Part shown: piece by piece, positions 1 through 8,722 of the stretch | How positions within the stretch are numbered: position 1 is the stretch's first letter | How the letters are laid out: the number at the start of each line of letters is the position of its first letter | Assembly (NCBI GenBank): GCA_965227875.1 | Contig: OZ245783.1 | Location: forward strand, 930,001 to 994,000 | Direction: 5' to 3' | DNA length: 64,000 nt | Source: G965227875 sp965227875 | Lineage (GTDB): Bacteria > Pseudomonadota > Alphaproteobacteria > Rhizobiales > JAJFHC01 | Translations under genes and position numbers: made by a program | The notes under the pieces: generated by a model | Database searches by the model: none | Told to the model about the DNA's origin: nothing | What the model saw: the letters and a program-made list of their open reading frames with translations, nothing else

Positions 1-1314
1 CGTGTTGCTCTTCACGTCGCCGGACTTGTAGGTGAGGTTTCCGCCGACCTGCAGGCGGTCGGTGAGCCGGTGGGTCACGCCGCCCTTGAGCGTCACGATG
101 GTTCCGTCGCGGTCGGCCGCCTGGTCGTCGTCGAACGTGGTGACGTCACCCGCGAACCACACGTCGAAGGGCAGATTGCCCGACAGACCGTCGAGCGGCG
201 GATGTCCCGCGGCCGGTTCGGCATGCAGCGCCAACATGCCGGTGAGGTAGACGCGGAATCGCGCCCCGTTGCGCCCGTCCGTCCCCTTGGGCGTGACGGA
301 GAGCAGGTTGTCGGACTTCGCACCCCGCGCCGCCGCCGGCAGGACCGTCTGTCCGCCGGGCGCGGTGACGGCGCTCACCTCGACCCCGGTCAACTCTCGG
401 TACTGCCTCTTGACCTCCTCGAGCCGGGCCTCGGTGTGCTTGCGCGCGTCGTTCACGTAGTTGAATTTCTCGATGATCGACATGCCGGCGAAGGGGTCTT
501 CGCCCGACGCCGCCGCGTTGACGATGCGCAGGCCCTCGTTTTGCGTGAGCACCGAGTCGACCGGTGTCCTGAGCGCCAGCGTGAACAGCGCGCCCCGCAG
601 GTCGCCCGCGTCGAAAAAGTCGAGCACGGCCTGGAGCGCCCTGATCTCGGCCAGCAGCTCGCCTTCGCGTTTCTTGTCCGCGACGGTGAAGACCCTGCTC
701 CGGCTCTCCCCCTCCGTGTCGAGCGCTCCCGCGGGGAAGAGCTTGCCGTCGCCGTCCGGCCCGGGCGGAGCGAAGGTGCGGAAGCTGTCGTCCAGCGCAT
801 CGAAGACCTCGTCGGTCTCCTGGAAGATGTTGAGCATGTGATCGGCGGTGTTGGCCTTCTCGGCCGCGTTGGCGTTGTTGGCGTTGTTGCCCGCAGCGGG
901 GTTGCAGGAGATGGACGCCATGCCGTTGGTGCCGATGGCCCCGCCGCCCGGGCGCGAGAAATCGACCGTGCCCACGGTCTCCGCCGAGTTGGGGTTGTTG
1001 AACGTGGCCGAAGCGGTGCCGTCTCCGGCGATGGTGATCTGGCCGACATTCTGGAGCGCGAAGGCAACGTTGAGCACCGTCCCCGGCGTGCCCCCGGTGA
1101 TGGTGACCGTGAAGGAGCCGTTTTGCTCCACGGTGATGGCGGCGGACGACACGATCGTCGATCCCGCGGTCAGCGCGACGTTGGTGCTCGGCGCGGCCCC
1201 GGCCTGCGGGCCCGCAAGCCCGGCCAGGAGCGCCAGCATGACGACGGCCACGATCCGCCCCGGTATCAGCCCTGGCGAGACCCGGAGCCCCCCTGCAATC
1301 GTCCTCGAAACCAT
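1..1314 (-). CDS. autotransporter-type outer membrane protein, 3' end outside window
   Basis: This frame is open from an ATG at 1314 to the window edge, giving 438 codons without a stop. A GGGAGGGG ribosome site lies just upstream of the ATG. Residues 1 to about 41 are a long signal peptide (hydrophobic VVMLALLAGLAG, then an Ala-rich cleavage region). A Ser/Thr/Asn-rich beta-type segment follows, then a mixed helical middle part (residues about 130-330). From about residue 350 there are alternating amphipathic strands (RFRVYLTG, FDVWFAGDV, RLQVGGNLTYKSG). These look like the start of an autotransporter beta-barrel domain, whose last strands would lie beyond position 1. It is probably exported and anchored in the outer membrane. 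It is divergent from the kinase gene at 1470, so the shared 155-bp gap may hold both promoters. The barrel family call is inference; the signal peptide and open frame are direct. Confidence 0.68.
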   Translation of the reverse strand, partial: MVSRTIAGGLRVSPGLIPGRIVAVVMLALLAGLAGPQAGAAPSTNVALTAGSTIVSSAAITVEQNGSFTVTITGGTPGTVLNVAFALQNVGQITIAGDGTASATFNNPNSAETVGTVDFSRPGGGAIGTNGMASISCNPAAGNNANNANAAEKANTADHMLNIFQETDEVFDALDDSFRTFAPPGPDGDGKLFPAGALDTEGESRSRVFTVADKKREGELLAEIRALQAVLDFFDAGDLRGALFTLALRTPVDSVLTQNEGLRIVNAAASGEDPFAGMSIIEKFNYVNDARKHTEARLEEVKRQYRELTGVEVSAVTAPGGQTVLPAAARGAKSDNLLSVTPKGTDGRNGARFRVYLTGMLALHAEPAAGHPPLDGLSGNLPFDVWFAGDVTTFDDDQAADRDGTIVTLKGGVTHRLTDRLQVGGNLTYKSGDVKSNT

Positions 1315-1469
1315 GACCGCCCCTCCCGATCCGTTCCCTGCCTTTTCCCGACCGCAAGACTAGCCACTCGGCCACCCGCGCATAACTGTCGCAAACGACA
1401 GGTTGCCGATGGCCGCGTTTCGGGCTTAGGTCCGGGGCAAGACTGGGATCGTTTCGCGAAAGCCGAACC

Positions 1470-3389
1470 ATGGGGACCCGATCCGCCTGCACGAACGCGC
1501 TCCGACTCCTGGCCCTGCTGGCCCTCCTGGCCCTCCTGGCCCTGCCGGTCGGCGCAGCGGGCGCGGGCGAAGGCGCGTCGGCCGCACCGGACTCCCGGAC
1601 GATCCCGCTGTCGGGCGAGCACCTCTTCCGGGCGGGCGACGACCCCCGATATGCCGACCCGGCCCATGACGACAGCGGCTGGCGCCGGGTGCCGGTGCCG
1701 GCAAGCTGGCGCCGCTTCGGCGTCGACGAGCATGTCGACACCGCCTGGTACCGCATCCGCTTCACCGTCCCGCCGGGCTTCGAGGTCGACCGGCCGGCGC
1801 TGCACCTGGCGCTCCTGCTCGTCGCCGACGAGACCTATCTCAATGGCCGGCGCATCGGCGGCGAGGGCGAGATCAACCGTGCGGCATGGCACGACCGGCC
1901 GCCTTTCCTGCCCAGGCTCTATCCCATCGACCCCGCCTTGCTCGACCGCGACGGCCCCAACGTGCTCGCCATCCGGGTGAACCGCCACCCGTTGATCCAG
2001 GACGGCGGCCTGCCGCTCGGCCCCGTGGAGATTGGCAGCTATGTCGACCTCGCGCCGGAGGCCGGCGCCCGGGTCCTGCGCTACCAGGCCTTCTCGACCG
2101 TCTTCCTCGGCATCGACACAGTCATCATCGTCTTCGCGCTCAGCGCCTTCTGGCTTGGCCTGCGCGACCGGGCGATGAAGAGCTTCCTGCTCATGTTCAC
2201 CCCCTATTTCCTGGCCCAGGTGGAGAAGAACCACGCCGTCCATGCTGCGGGGCTGGGCACGCCGCTGGTCGAGGCCGCGGTGACCAAGCTCGCCGCCCTG
2301 CTGCTCGTGCCGCTGCTGGAGTTCGTCGCCGCCGTCCTGAAAGTGCCCGTCGGCCGGGCCGTGCGCGTCGTGCAGGGTCTCACGGTCGTGAGCGTGCTCA
2401 ACAACCCGGCCTACACGACGGAGGCCGGCGCCATGTGGTACCGGCTGTGCGTGCAGGTGTGGACGCTGGCCATGTTCGCCACCTTCGCGATCATCGGCTG
2501 GTGGATCCTGCGCGCCGCCCTCGCCCGTCGCACCGACGTCATGCCCATGGTGGTGGGCCTCGCCGTGCTCATCGCCGGCGTGCTCTCCGACGTTCTGCTG
2601 CCGGCCACGCCCATGTACGACTGGTTCGGCGTCACCTTCGGCGACCCGTGCATCCACGTCTTCCTGTTGTCGCTGGCCATGGTGCTCGGCATCCGCATGT
2701 TCCGCACCGAGCAGGCGCTCAAGGCGGCCAACGACCGCGCGCTCAGGCTGCACGAAAGCGAGCGCGGCCGCCTCGCCCGCGAGGTCCATGACGGGATCGG
2801 CCAGTGGCTGTCGACCATCAAGCTCAACCTCAACATCCTGCGCGCCCGGAAACGCGGCGGCGCCGACCCGGACGCGGGCGCCTTCGACGAACTCGTCGAC
2901 GACGTCAGCCACGCCATCGAGGACACACGCCGCATCGCCCACGACCTCTCGCCCGCCCTGCTCGACCGCTTCGGCCTCGTCGAGGCCATGCGCAGCCTCG
3001 CCGACCGGATCTCGCGCGAGCGCGGCATCGAGGTCAGCGTGACGGCGCAGGCCGGCCCGCCCGTCGCCGACAAGGCGGGCAGCCACCTCTACCGGATCTT
3101 CCAGGAGGCGGTGCGCAACGCCATCGAGCACGGCCGCTGCACCCGCATCGAGACGGCGCTCGCCCGCGAGGGCGGCGAGCTCGTGCTCACCGTGCGCGAC
3201 GACGGCATCGGGCTGGACGGCGCGGCGGAGACAGCGAGCAAGGGGCGGGCAAAAGATGCGGCGGACACGGCGGCAGGCCTCGGCCTGCGCAACATGCGCG
3301 AGCGCGCCATGCTGCTCGGCGGCACCTTCGAAGCCGGCGCGGCGAAAGGCGGCGGCACCGTCATCACCGTGCGCGCGCCGGCCGACTGA
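1470..3389 (+). CDS. membrane sensor histidine kinase, 7TM-DISM/NarX-like architecture
   Basis: The 639-residue protein starts with a Leu-rich signal peptide. Residues about 45-200 form a jelly-roll-like extracytoplasmic sensor (YADPAHDDSGWRRVPVPASW, AWYRIRF) of the type found before 7TMR-DISM membrane regions. Several hydrophobic helices span about 215-420. A HisKA_3 dimerisation helix follows with the phosphoacceptor His near residue 440 (AREVHDGIGQ). The HATPase_c domain has the N-box FQEAVRNAIEH (about 543) and glycine boxes DDGIGL and GLGLRNM. The family autophosphorylates and passes phosphate to a NarL/LuxR-type regulator, and such a gene starts 33 bp downstream. The ligand is unknown; the jelly-roll sensor suggests a carbohydrate-like or envelope cue, which is inference. 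The start is ATG 1470, with only a weak ribosome site. Confidence 0.85.
   Translation: MGTRSACTNALRLLALLALLALLALPVGAAGAGEGASAAPDSRTIPLSGEHLFRAGDDPRYADPAHDDSGWRRVPVPASWRRFGVDEHVDTAWYRIRFTVPPGFEVDRPALHLALLLVADETYLNGRRIGGEGEINRAAWHDRPPFLPRLYPIDPALLDRDGPNVLAIRVNRHPLIQDGGLPLGPVEIGSYVDLAPEAGARVLRYQAFSTVFLGIDTVIIVFALSAFWLGLRDRAMKSFLLMFTPYFLAQVEKNHAVHAAGLGTPLVEAAVTKLAALLLVPLLEFVAAVLKVPVGRAVRVVQGLTVVSVLNNPAYTTEAGAMWYRLCVQVWTLAMFATFAIIGWWILRAALARRTDVMPMVVGLAVLIAGVLSDVLLPATPMYDWFGVTFGDPCIHVFLLSLAMVLGIRMFRTEQALKAANDRALRLHESERGRLAREVHDGIGQWLSTIKLNLNILRARKRGGADPDAGAFDELVDDVSHAIEDTRRIAHDLSPALLDRFGLVEAMRSLADRISRERGIEVSVTAQAGPPVADKAGSHLYRIFQEAVRNAIEHGRCTRIETALAREGGELVLTVRDDGIGLDGAAETASKGRAKDAADTAAGLGLRNMRERAMLLGGTFEAGAAKGGGTVITVRAPAD
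1509..1544 (+). repeat. four tandem copies of a 9-bp unit inside the kinase signal peptide
   Basis: The unit CTGGCCCTN is repeated four times and encodes the hydrophobic Leu-Ala core of the signal peptide. Because the unit is 9 bp, gain or loss of a copy would keep the reading frame and change only the length of the hydrophobic core. Confidence 0.8.
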
Positions 3390-3422
3390 CCCCGGGCAAA
3401 CATCTCACGAACGGAAGACCCC

Positions 3423-4058
3423 ATGACCGACACACCCGGCCCCGATCCCGACAGCCCGCCCATCCGCATCGTCATCGCCGACGACCATTCCATGTTCCGC
3501 CAGGGCATCGCGCGGCTCTTCGCGGGCGTCGACGACATGGAGATCGTCGCCGACTGCGACAATGGCGACGACCTCGTCCGCCTGATCGCCGAGCACCGCC
3601 CGGACGTCGCCTTGGTCGACATCTCCATGCCCGGCCCCGGCCCGGCCGGCATCGTCGCGCAGGTCGACGCCATGGAGAGCGGATGCAGCCTGGTGGCCCT
3701 CACCATGCACCTGGAGCCGAGCCTCGCGGGCGAGCTTCTCGCCCACGGCATGTCGGGCTACGTGATCAAGGACGCCGCCTTCGAGGACGTGCTCGACGCG
3801 GTCCACGCGGTGCGCGAGGGCGACCAGTACCTGTCGCGCGAACTCCTCGCCGGTGCGCCCGACCCCGCCGTCCTCACCGAGCGCGAACTGGACTGCCTCA
3901 GGCGCGCCGCCGGCGGCGACACCGCCAAGCAGATCGCCCGCGACCTGGACATCACCGAACGCACCGTCCGCTTCCACCTCGCCAACGTCTACCGCAAACT
4001 CGGCGTCCAGCGGAGAAGCCAGGCGGTCGCGGTGGCGTATGAGCGGCGGATCTTGTGA
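3423..4058 (+). CDS. NarL/LuxR-family response regulator
   Basis: The 211-residue protein has a receiver domain at residues 14-130 with the acidic pair D20/D21, the phosphoacceptor D66 (LVDISMP) and the conserved lysine K116 (YVIKDA). A LuxR-type helix-turn-helix occupies about residues 143-205 (LTERELDCLRRAAGG, RTVRFHLANVYRKLGV). It lies 33 bp after the HisKA_3 kinase gene and is almost certainly its partner. A plausible target is the divergent autotransporter-like gene or genes elsewhere; this is inference. The gene ends at the left border of the AT-rich defence island, where base composition drops sharply. Confidence 0.93.
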   Translation: MTDTPGPDPDSPPIRIVIADDHSMFRQGIARLFAGVDDMEIVADCDNGDDLVRLIAEHRPDVALVDISMPGPGPAGIVAQVDAMESGCSLVALTMHLEPSLAGELLAHGMSGYVIKDAAFEDVLDAVHAVREGDQYLSRELLAGAPDPAVLTERELDCLRRAAGGDTAKQIARDLDITERTVRFHLANVYRKLGVQRRSQAVAVAYERRIL

Positions 4059-4418
4059 AGGGGTGGCAAAGAAGAGTAAGGTTAAAGAATGGCCAAGCTT
4101 CGCAGCACCTGTTGACCAAGAATTTGCGCGAGAAAAGGTCGTTTTATAACGTCCGCGCAATGATGTAATATTTGTTGTTGATCAACGCTCAAAGCATAAT
4201 ATTGTTATTAAAAATATGGCCACAGTTTGAACTACGCACGAATTACCGCAGACGCAAAAATATCATCAAGATTGTTTTTTCAATCATAAGATTGATTGTG
4301 ATTTATAGTATATATAAAATATTAATTGTATAATTGAAATAATTCACCATATTTAACATTAAATATTATTAACACAAATAATTAAATAATAGAACAATGA
4401 ATAAATTGGAAGAGTGCG
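4059..4418 (+). promoter_or_regulatory. very AT-rich leader of the Gabija operon
   Basis: These 360 bases carry no gene. From about 4140 the sequence is roughly 75-80% A+T, against about 32% in the preceding gene. It contains a 10-bp palindrome GTTGATCAAC (4177-4186) and an inverted repeat TCAATC-ATAA-GATTGA (4280-4295), either of which could be an operator. Several TATAAT-like stretches lie between 4300 and 4390, and a GGAAGAG ribosome site precedes the gajA ATG at 4419. The abrupt composition change marks the left edge of the acquired segment. No direct-repeat att site is visible. Confidence 0.6.
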
Positions 4419-6053
4419 ATGAAAATTTCCAAAGTTAAAATTACGAATTTTAAATGTTATGGAAAAACATTTACGCTAACCCTTAACGATGGACTTAACG
4501 TAATTGTAGGAGCAAACGAATCTGGGAAAACTACAATATTAGAGGCAATTCATTTGGCACTAACAGGATTATTACACGGTCGCACACTAAAATATGACAT
4601 AACAGGTTACCTATTCAACTTAGAATCACAGAGAAAATATATAGAAAGTCTTAGTACGAATTCACCACTCCCGCCACCCGAAATCATCATTGAACTATTC
4701 TTTTCGGGATCAGAAAGCGAACTAGCGGAATTAGAGGGCAATGGAAATTCTGAGGGGGTCAAGTGTAGTGGTGTGAGTTATAAAATTGAATTCGATGAGG
4801 AAAACTATAAAGATTCATACGAGGAAGTTATTAAAAATGGCGATCTCAACTCTATCCCGGTTGAGTACTACAAGACGAACATGTATTCTTTTTCACGTCG
4901 GGGGATCACCGCTCGAAATATTCCCATTAAGTCCGCGTTGATCGATTCTTCCAGTAATAGGCTGCAGAATGGGTCAGATGTCTACGTCTCTCGAATCATT
5001 CGCGACTTGCTCGAGGAGAAGGAGCGCGCGTCCATTTCTCAAGCTCACCGAAAGCTCAAGGAATCTTTTGTCGAAGACCCAAACTTAAAGCTAATCAACA
5101 AGCGCATTACCAAAGCAGCAAAGATCAGCCAGAAGGCCGTTAGCATATCAGTTGACCTGTCTTCCCAGACTGCCTGGGAAAGTAGCCTCATGACGTACAT
5201 CGACCTCATCCCTTTCCAATACATTGGCAAAGGCGAACAGTGTGTGATCAAGACTAAGCTTGCTCTCAGCGCCAAGAAGAGTGCTGAGGCCACAGCGATT
5301 CTGCTGGAAGAGCCAGAGAACCACTTGTCGCACACGCGACTGAACGAGCTGATCGCGGACCTTACAAATCAGCACACACAAAAACAGATCATTATATCCA
5401 CGCACAACAGCTTCGTTGCTAACAAGCTCGGTCTCGACAACCTAACTGTGCTCCGTCACAGCGAAGTGGCCCGCATATCGCAATTGGAGGCTAGCGATTT
5501 CTTCAAGAAACTGGCGGGATACGACACGTTGCGCTTGGCATTGGCAGACAAAGCCATCCTTGTGGAGGGCGATTCCGACGAACTGGTCGTTCAGCGAGCG
5601 TACATGGATGCCAATGGTGGTCGACTTCCCATTCAAGACGGTATCGACGTCATCTCCGTTGGCACGGCCTTCTTACGCTTCCTCGAACTAGCCGACGCCC
5701 TAAAAATCCATGTCGCCGTTGTTACGGATAACGACGGCGACATTGCCGCAGTCGAGAAGAAGTATGCAGCCTACAAAAACTCCGGCACCATTAGAATCTG
5801 CTTTGATACTACTGTGGACAATGGATCCCTGAAGATAAAGAATAAACCTTTCAACTATAATACGTTGGAGCCTAAGCTCCTTAAAGCGAACGATCGAGCT
5901 ACTCTAAATGCTATTCTGGGGACATCTGCAAAAACAGACGATGAGATTCTCGTCCACATGCGAGCCAACAAGACTGAGAGCGCCCTAGCGATTTTCAATT
6001 CGGCGAAAAAAATCTCATATCCAGCTTACATTCAGCAAGCAATTGCGTTGTGA
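4419..6053 (+). CDS. gajA: Gabija GajA-like OLD-family ATPase/TOPRIM endonuclease
   Basis: The 544-residue protein has an ABC/SMC-like ATPase with a Walker A at about residues 31-39 (GANESGKTT) and Walker B LLEEPENHLSH near 295. A C-terminal TOPRIM domain follows, with ILVEGDSDE near 381 and VVTDNDGD near 436, the metal-binding acidic sites of OLD nucleases. Known GajA proteins are about 580 residues, form tetramers with GajB and nick phage DNA when nucleotides are depleted. The stop overlaps the GTG of the downstream UvrD-like gene by 4 bases, which is the Gabija gene order. The first 430 or so bases are much more AT-rich than the rest of the gene, suggesting mosaic origin. A stand-alone OLD nuclease is excluded by the coupled helicase. 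Function in defence is inferred from family and synteny. Confidence 0.88.
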   Translation: MKISKVKITNFKCYGKTFTLTLNDGLNVIVGANESGKTTILEAIHLALTGLLHGRTLKYDITGYLFNLESQRKYIESLSTNSPLPPPEIIIELFFSGSESELAELEGNGNSEGVKCSGVSYKIEFDEENYKDSYEEVIKNGDLNSIPVEYYKTNMYSFSRRGITARNIPIKSALIDSSSNRLQNGSDVYVSRIIRDLLEEKERASISQAHRKLKESFVEDPNLKLINKRITKAAKISQKAVSISVDLSSQTAWESSLMTYIDLIPFQYIGKGEQCVIKTKLALSAKKSAEATAILLEEPENHLSHTRLNELIADLTNQHTQKQIIISTHNSFVANKLGLDNLTVLRHSEVARISQLEASDFFKKLAGYDTLRLALADKAILVEGDSDELVVQRAYMDANGGRLPIQDGIDVISVGTAFLRFLELADALKIHVAVVTDNDGDIAAVEKKYAAYKNSGTIRICFDTTVDNGSLKIKNKPFNYNTLEPKLLKANDRATLNAILGTSAKTDDEILVHMRANKTESALAIFNSAKKISYPAYIQQAIAL

Positions 6054-7204
6054 ACGGCGAGAACAAGATTCTCGTCGCTGCAGCCGGGTCTGGCAAGACC
6101 ACCTTCCTCGTTGAGGAAGCGGTGAAAATCAAACGCGAGCGCGTTCTGATCACAACATACACCGAGTCGAACGAGGCCGAAATTCGCAAGAAGTTTTTCG
6201 ATGTTATCGGTTATGTCCCGGCCAACGTTACCATCATGACATGGTTCAGTTTCCTAATTAATCATGGCGTCAAGCCATTTCAGGGCGGTTTTTTCGAGTT
6301 TCCGGTCCGCGGCATGGTGCTGGTTTCGACGCAGTCTGGACTCAAGTACCGGATCTCACAGGGCCGGCCTGTTTTTTGGGCAGAAGATTACATTGACAAG
6401 CATTATTTCGATCCAAGTCAGAGGGTCTATTCCGACAAGCTCCCAAAGCTTGCGTTCCGCTGCAACCAAAAAAGCGGCGGCGCTGTGATTGACCGGATCA
6501 GTCGGGTCTTCCCGAACGTCTTCATTGATGAGGTACAAGATTTGGCAGGCTACGATCTCGACATTTTAGCGGCGCTCGCACGCAGCTCGGTACGTCTGCT
6601 AATGGTTGGTGATCCAAGGCAGGTGACCTACTTAACGCATCATGAAAGACGCTATCGCAAGTACTCCGACGGAGGCATCGTAGACTTCCTGCGCAGCGAA
6701 CTTCCCAAGAAGACCCCAGTCGTTATCGACGAGACGACCTTGAACCGGTCACATCGCAATAGTGCGATCATCTGTTCGGTGTCATCGCGATTGTTTCCTA
6801 ATCTGCCGGCCAGCCAATCCTGCGATTGTATCCAATGCAGTGCCGAACCGTCGGTGTGCACGGGAGTGTTTATTCTCCCAAAACGCCACTATGCACACTA
6901 CTTGGCGACGGTTCGACCAATGCAGCTTCGTGACAAAATCAATAGCCCTGGTATAGATAACCGGCGGCCGGCCATGAATTTTGGGGAGTCGAAAGGCCGA
7001 GGTTTCGACCATGTGGTCATCCTACCTACCGCGCCTATGCGAAGTTGGCTTTCTGATCACACAGTGAAATTAAAACCCCAGAGCCGCGCCAAGTTCTACG
7101 TCGCTTTGACGCGCGGTCGCCACAGTGTCGCCATTGCGATGGATTGGGGAGATACCCCTCTGCCTGAGGGGTTCTCACTCTACAAGCGCAAAACACGAGA
7201 ATGA
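6050..7204 (+). CDS. gajB: Gabija GajB-like UvrD/Rep-type helicase
   Basis: The start is GTG 6050, overlapping the gajA stop (GTGA). The 384-residue protein carries superfamily 1 helicase motifs: Walker A AAAGSGKTT at residues 10-18, motif Ia-like ITTYTESNEAEI, motif II FIDEVQDL near 158-165, motif III VGDPRQVTY near 190, and motif VI FYVALTRGRHS near 347. Well-studied GajB proteins are nearer 490 residues, so this is a compact version that probably lacks part of the accessory 1B/2B domains. A cysteine cluster CDCIQC with a further Cys 7 residues on (about 260-272) resembles a small metal knuckle and is unexpected. The protein should act with GajA as the DNA-terminus or nucleotide sensor and helicase. 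It is convergent with the caspase gene, 99 bp away. Confidence 0.85.
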   Translation: MNGENKILVAAAGSGKTTFLVEEAVKIKRERVLITTYTESNEAEIRKKFFDVIGYVPANVTIMTWFSFLINHGVKPFQGGFFEFPVRGMVLVSTQSGLKYRISQGRPVFWAEDYIDKHYFDPSQRVYSDKLPKLAFRCNQKSGGAVIDRISRVFPNVFIDEVQDLAGYDLDILAALARSSVRLLMVGDPRQVTYLTHHERRYRKYSDGGIVDFLRSELPKKTPVVIDETTLNRSHRNSAIICSVSSRLFPNLPASQSCDCIQCSAEPSVCTGVFILPKRHYAHYLATVRPMQLRDKINSPGIDNRRPAMNFGESKGRGFDHVVILPTAPMRSWLSDHTVKLKPQSRAKFYVALTRGRHSVAIAMDWGDTPLPEGFSLYKRKTRE

Positions 7205-7303
7205 TGTCTGAATCGAACAGACAAAAGGCCAATCTCCGGAAAGGCGATCTACATTCCGGACAACGAGAAATCGGGGACCGTCGCATTCACACTTCGTATG
7301 TCG

Positions 7304-8722
7304 TCAGTCTATTTCCTCTCCAAACGACAGAATGTATTTCTTTGTGAATTCATATGGGTCAGACACGCAATTGAAAGCAACCTGATTCGGGATTTCGGAC
7401 CAAGCATGGTGCGACCATTTCCATTTCTTTGTGCCTTCAAATTCGTTGAATGACCCCCAGCCAGAGCGACGTTCAATTGTATTGCACGTCAGTATCAAAC
7501 ACTCTGTCAGACAAGGCAGGAACACAATTTCCGAAAACACTCTGTTGAGCGCCATAAACTTTGGTTCAAAGTATATGCCAACATGTACGGACTTCAATTT
7601 GCAGTGGTTGAATAAATTGTAGGTTTCATCATATTCATCTGGCGAACCTAGCATGGCTAGTGTGCTGATGCCGAGCGCACCAAATGGCTGCCGCCGCTTC
7701 TTTCTCTCCACATCACTTTCGACAAATGAGTCGGTGCCGCCGCGACGTTCTAACAAACTAACGATTGCTCTCTTGTTTTGAACATTATCAAAGTCGTCAT
7801 ATTTAACCGTGCGAATGTCAAAGAATTCTACTGTTTCTGAAGTAAGATCAGAATTGCTCAATGTAGCTTCGAACACGCCGTCGATGAATTCCTGTGCGTC
7901 CTTCTTGATCGGCACTCGCGCCTCAACACTTTCTATCGCTGCCTTTGCCAAGGCAAATACCGATACGGTTGGCGCGGCCTCTTCTTGCACTTCTTCAAGT
8001 TCGGGTGATGACAAGAATGTCTTTCGGAAATCAACAAGTAGGTTAGCATCATTGCAGAATTTCTCCCGCGATGTACCTTGACGTATAAAATGCGGCGTTT
8101 GAACGGAGCGATTTAAAAAGGCATCTCTCAAAGCACTTTCTACATCGGAGTAATACACAACCCCTTGTTCCTTTTGTAAACACGCTTTGATGAACTCATC
8201 CGTAAAAAGACTAATTTTGTCTCCTGCCACAGCATATTGGCCCTCGGTACAAGATGAGAAATGTGCAAAATTCGTAAATCCAGCTTTCAAGGATCGCTCC
8301 AGTGAAGCCACATCACTCTTTATTAGATTGCGTCCTGATTCACAGGCGTCGATAACAATCACCGAAAGTTCAGCTTTGAACTGCCGAACCAACTCAAACG
8401 CGTCAGTGCGCGAAAGCCCGGTTGTATTTGGCGAAGAATCTTTAAACTCTTCGAAACACATATAGAAGTCGTCGGAGTTAGAAAGGCCATGTCCTGTAAA
8501 ATAGAAAAATATTTCTTCAAAATCTTCTTCCAATTCAGATACTTTACGTAAATTATCTTTTACAACAGAAACTGAATCATCAATAAAATCAATTATTTGA
8601 TTAAATTTTTGGGTCTCGCCAAGCAACCTTTGCATTTGAACAACATCGTTGGCGCAACAATCCAGATTTGGTAGTTCCTTGTAATTTGTATTGCCGATAA
8701 GGATTGCAATGCTCTGCCCCAT
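7304..8722 (-). CDS. caspase-family (C14) cysteine peptidase in the defence island
   Basis: The 472-residue protein begins with a caspase p20-like fold: IAILIGNTNY at 5-14, catalytic His78 in FYFTGHGLS, and catalytic Cys127 in VIVIDACESG. Residues about 130-215 complete the fold (FAHFSSCTEGQYAV, FTDEFI). There is no signal peptide, so it should act in the cytoplasm. Residues about 240-472 match nothing I recognise and contain a segment rich in Trp and aromatic residues (GWGSFNEFEG, WKWSHHAW). Bacterial caspase-like peptidases often serve as effectors in abortive-infection systems. Here the gene faces the Gabija operon tail to tail inside the same AT-rich segment. It could be a separate defence gene or a Gabija accessory. 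The start ATG 8722 is supported by the conserved N-terminal strand. Confidence 0.82.
   Translation of the reverse strand: MGQSIAILIGNTNYKELPNLDCCANDVVQMQRLLGETQKFNQIIDFIDDSVSVVKDNLRKVSELEEDFEEIFFYFTGHGLSNSDDFYMCFEEFKDSSPNTTGLSRTDAFELVRQFKAELSVIVIDACESGRNLIKSDVASLERSLKAGFTNFAHFSSCTEGQYAVAGDKISLFTDEFIKACLQKEQGVVYYSDVESALRDAFLNRSVQTPHFIRQGTSREKFCNDANLLVDFRKTFLSSPELEEVQEEAAPTVSVFALAKAAIESVEARVPIKKDAQEFIDGVFEATLSNSDLTSETVEFFDIRTVKYDDFDNVQNKRAIVSLLERRGGTDSFVESDVERKKRRQPFGALGISTLAMLGSPDEYDETYNLFNHCKLKSVHVGIYFEPKFMALNRVFSEIVFLPCLTECLILTCNTIERRSGWGSFNEFEGTKKWKWSHHAWSEIPNQVAFNCVSDPYEFTKKYILSFGEEID

Noticed and set aside
70..1980. Plus-strand frame of 636 codons across the kinase promoter
   Set aside because: It runs antisense through the autotransporter-like gene and into the kinase in another frame; no domain or ribosome site supports it.
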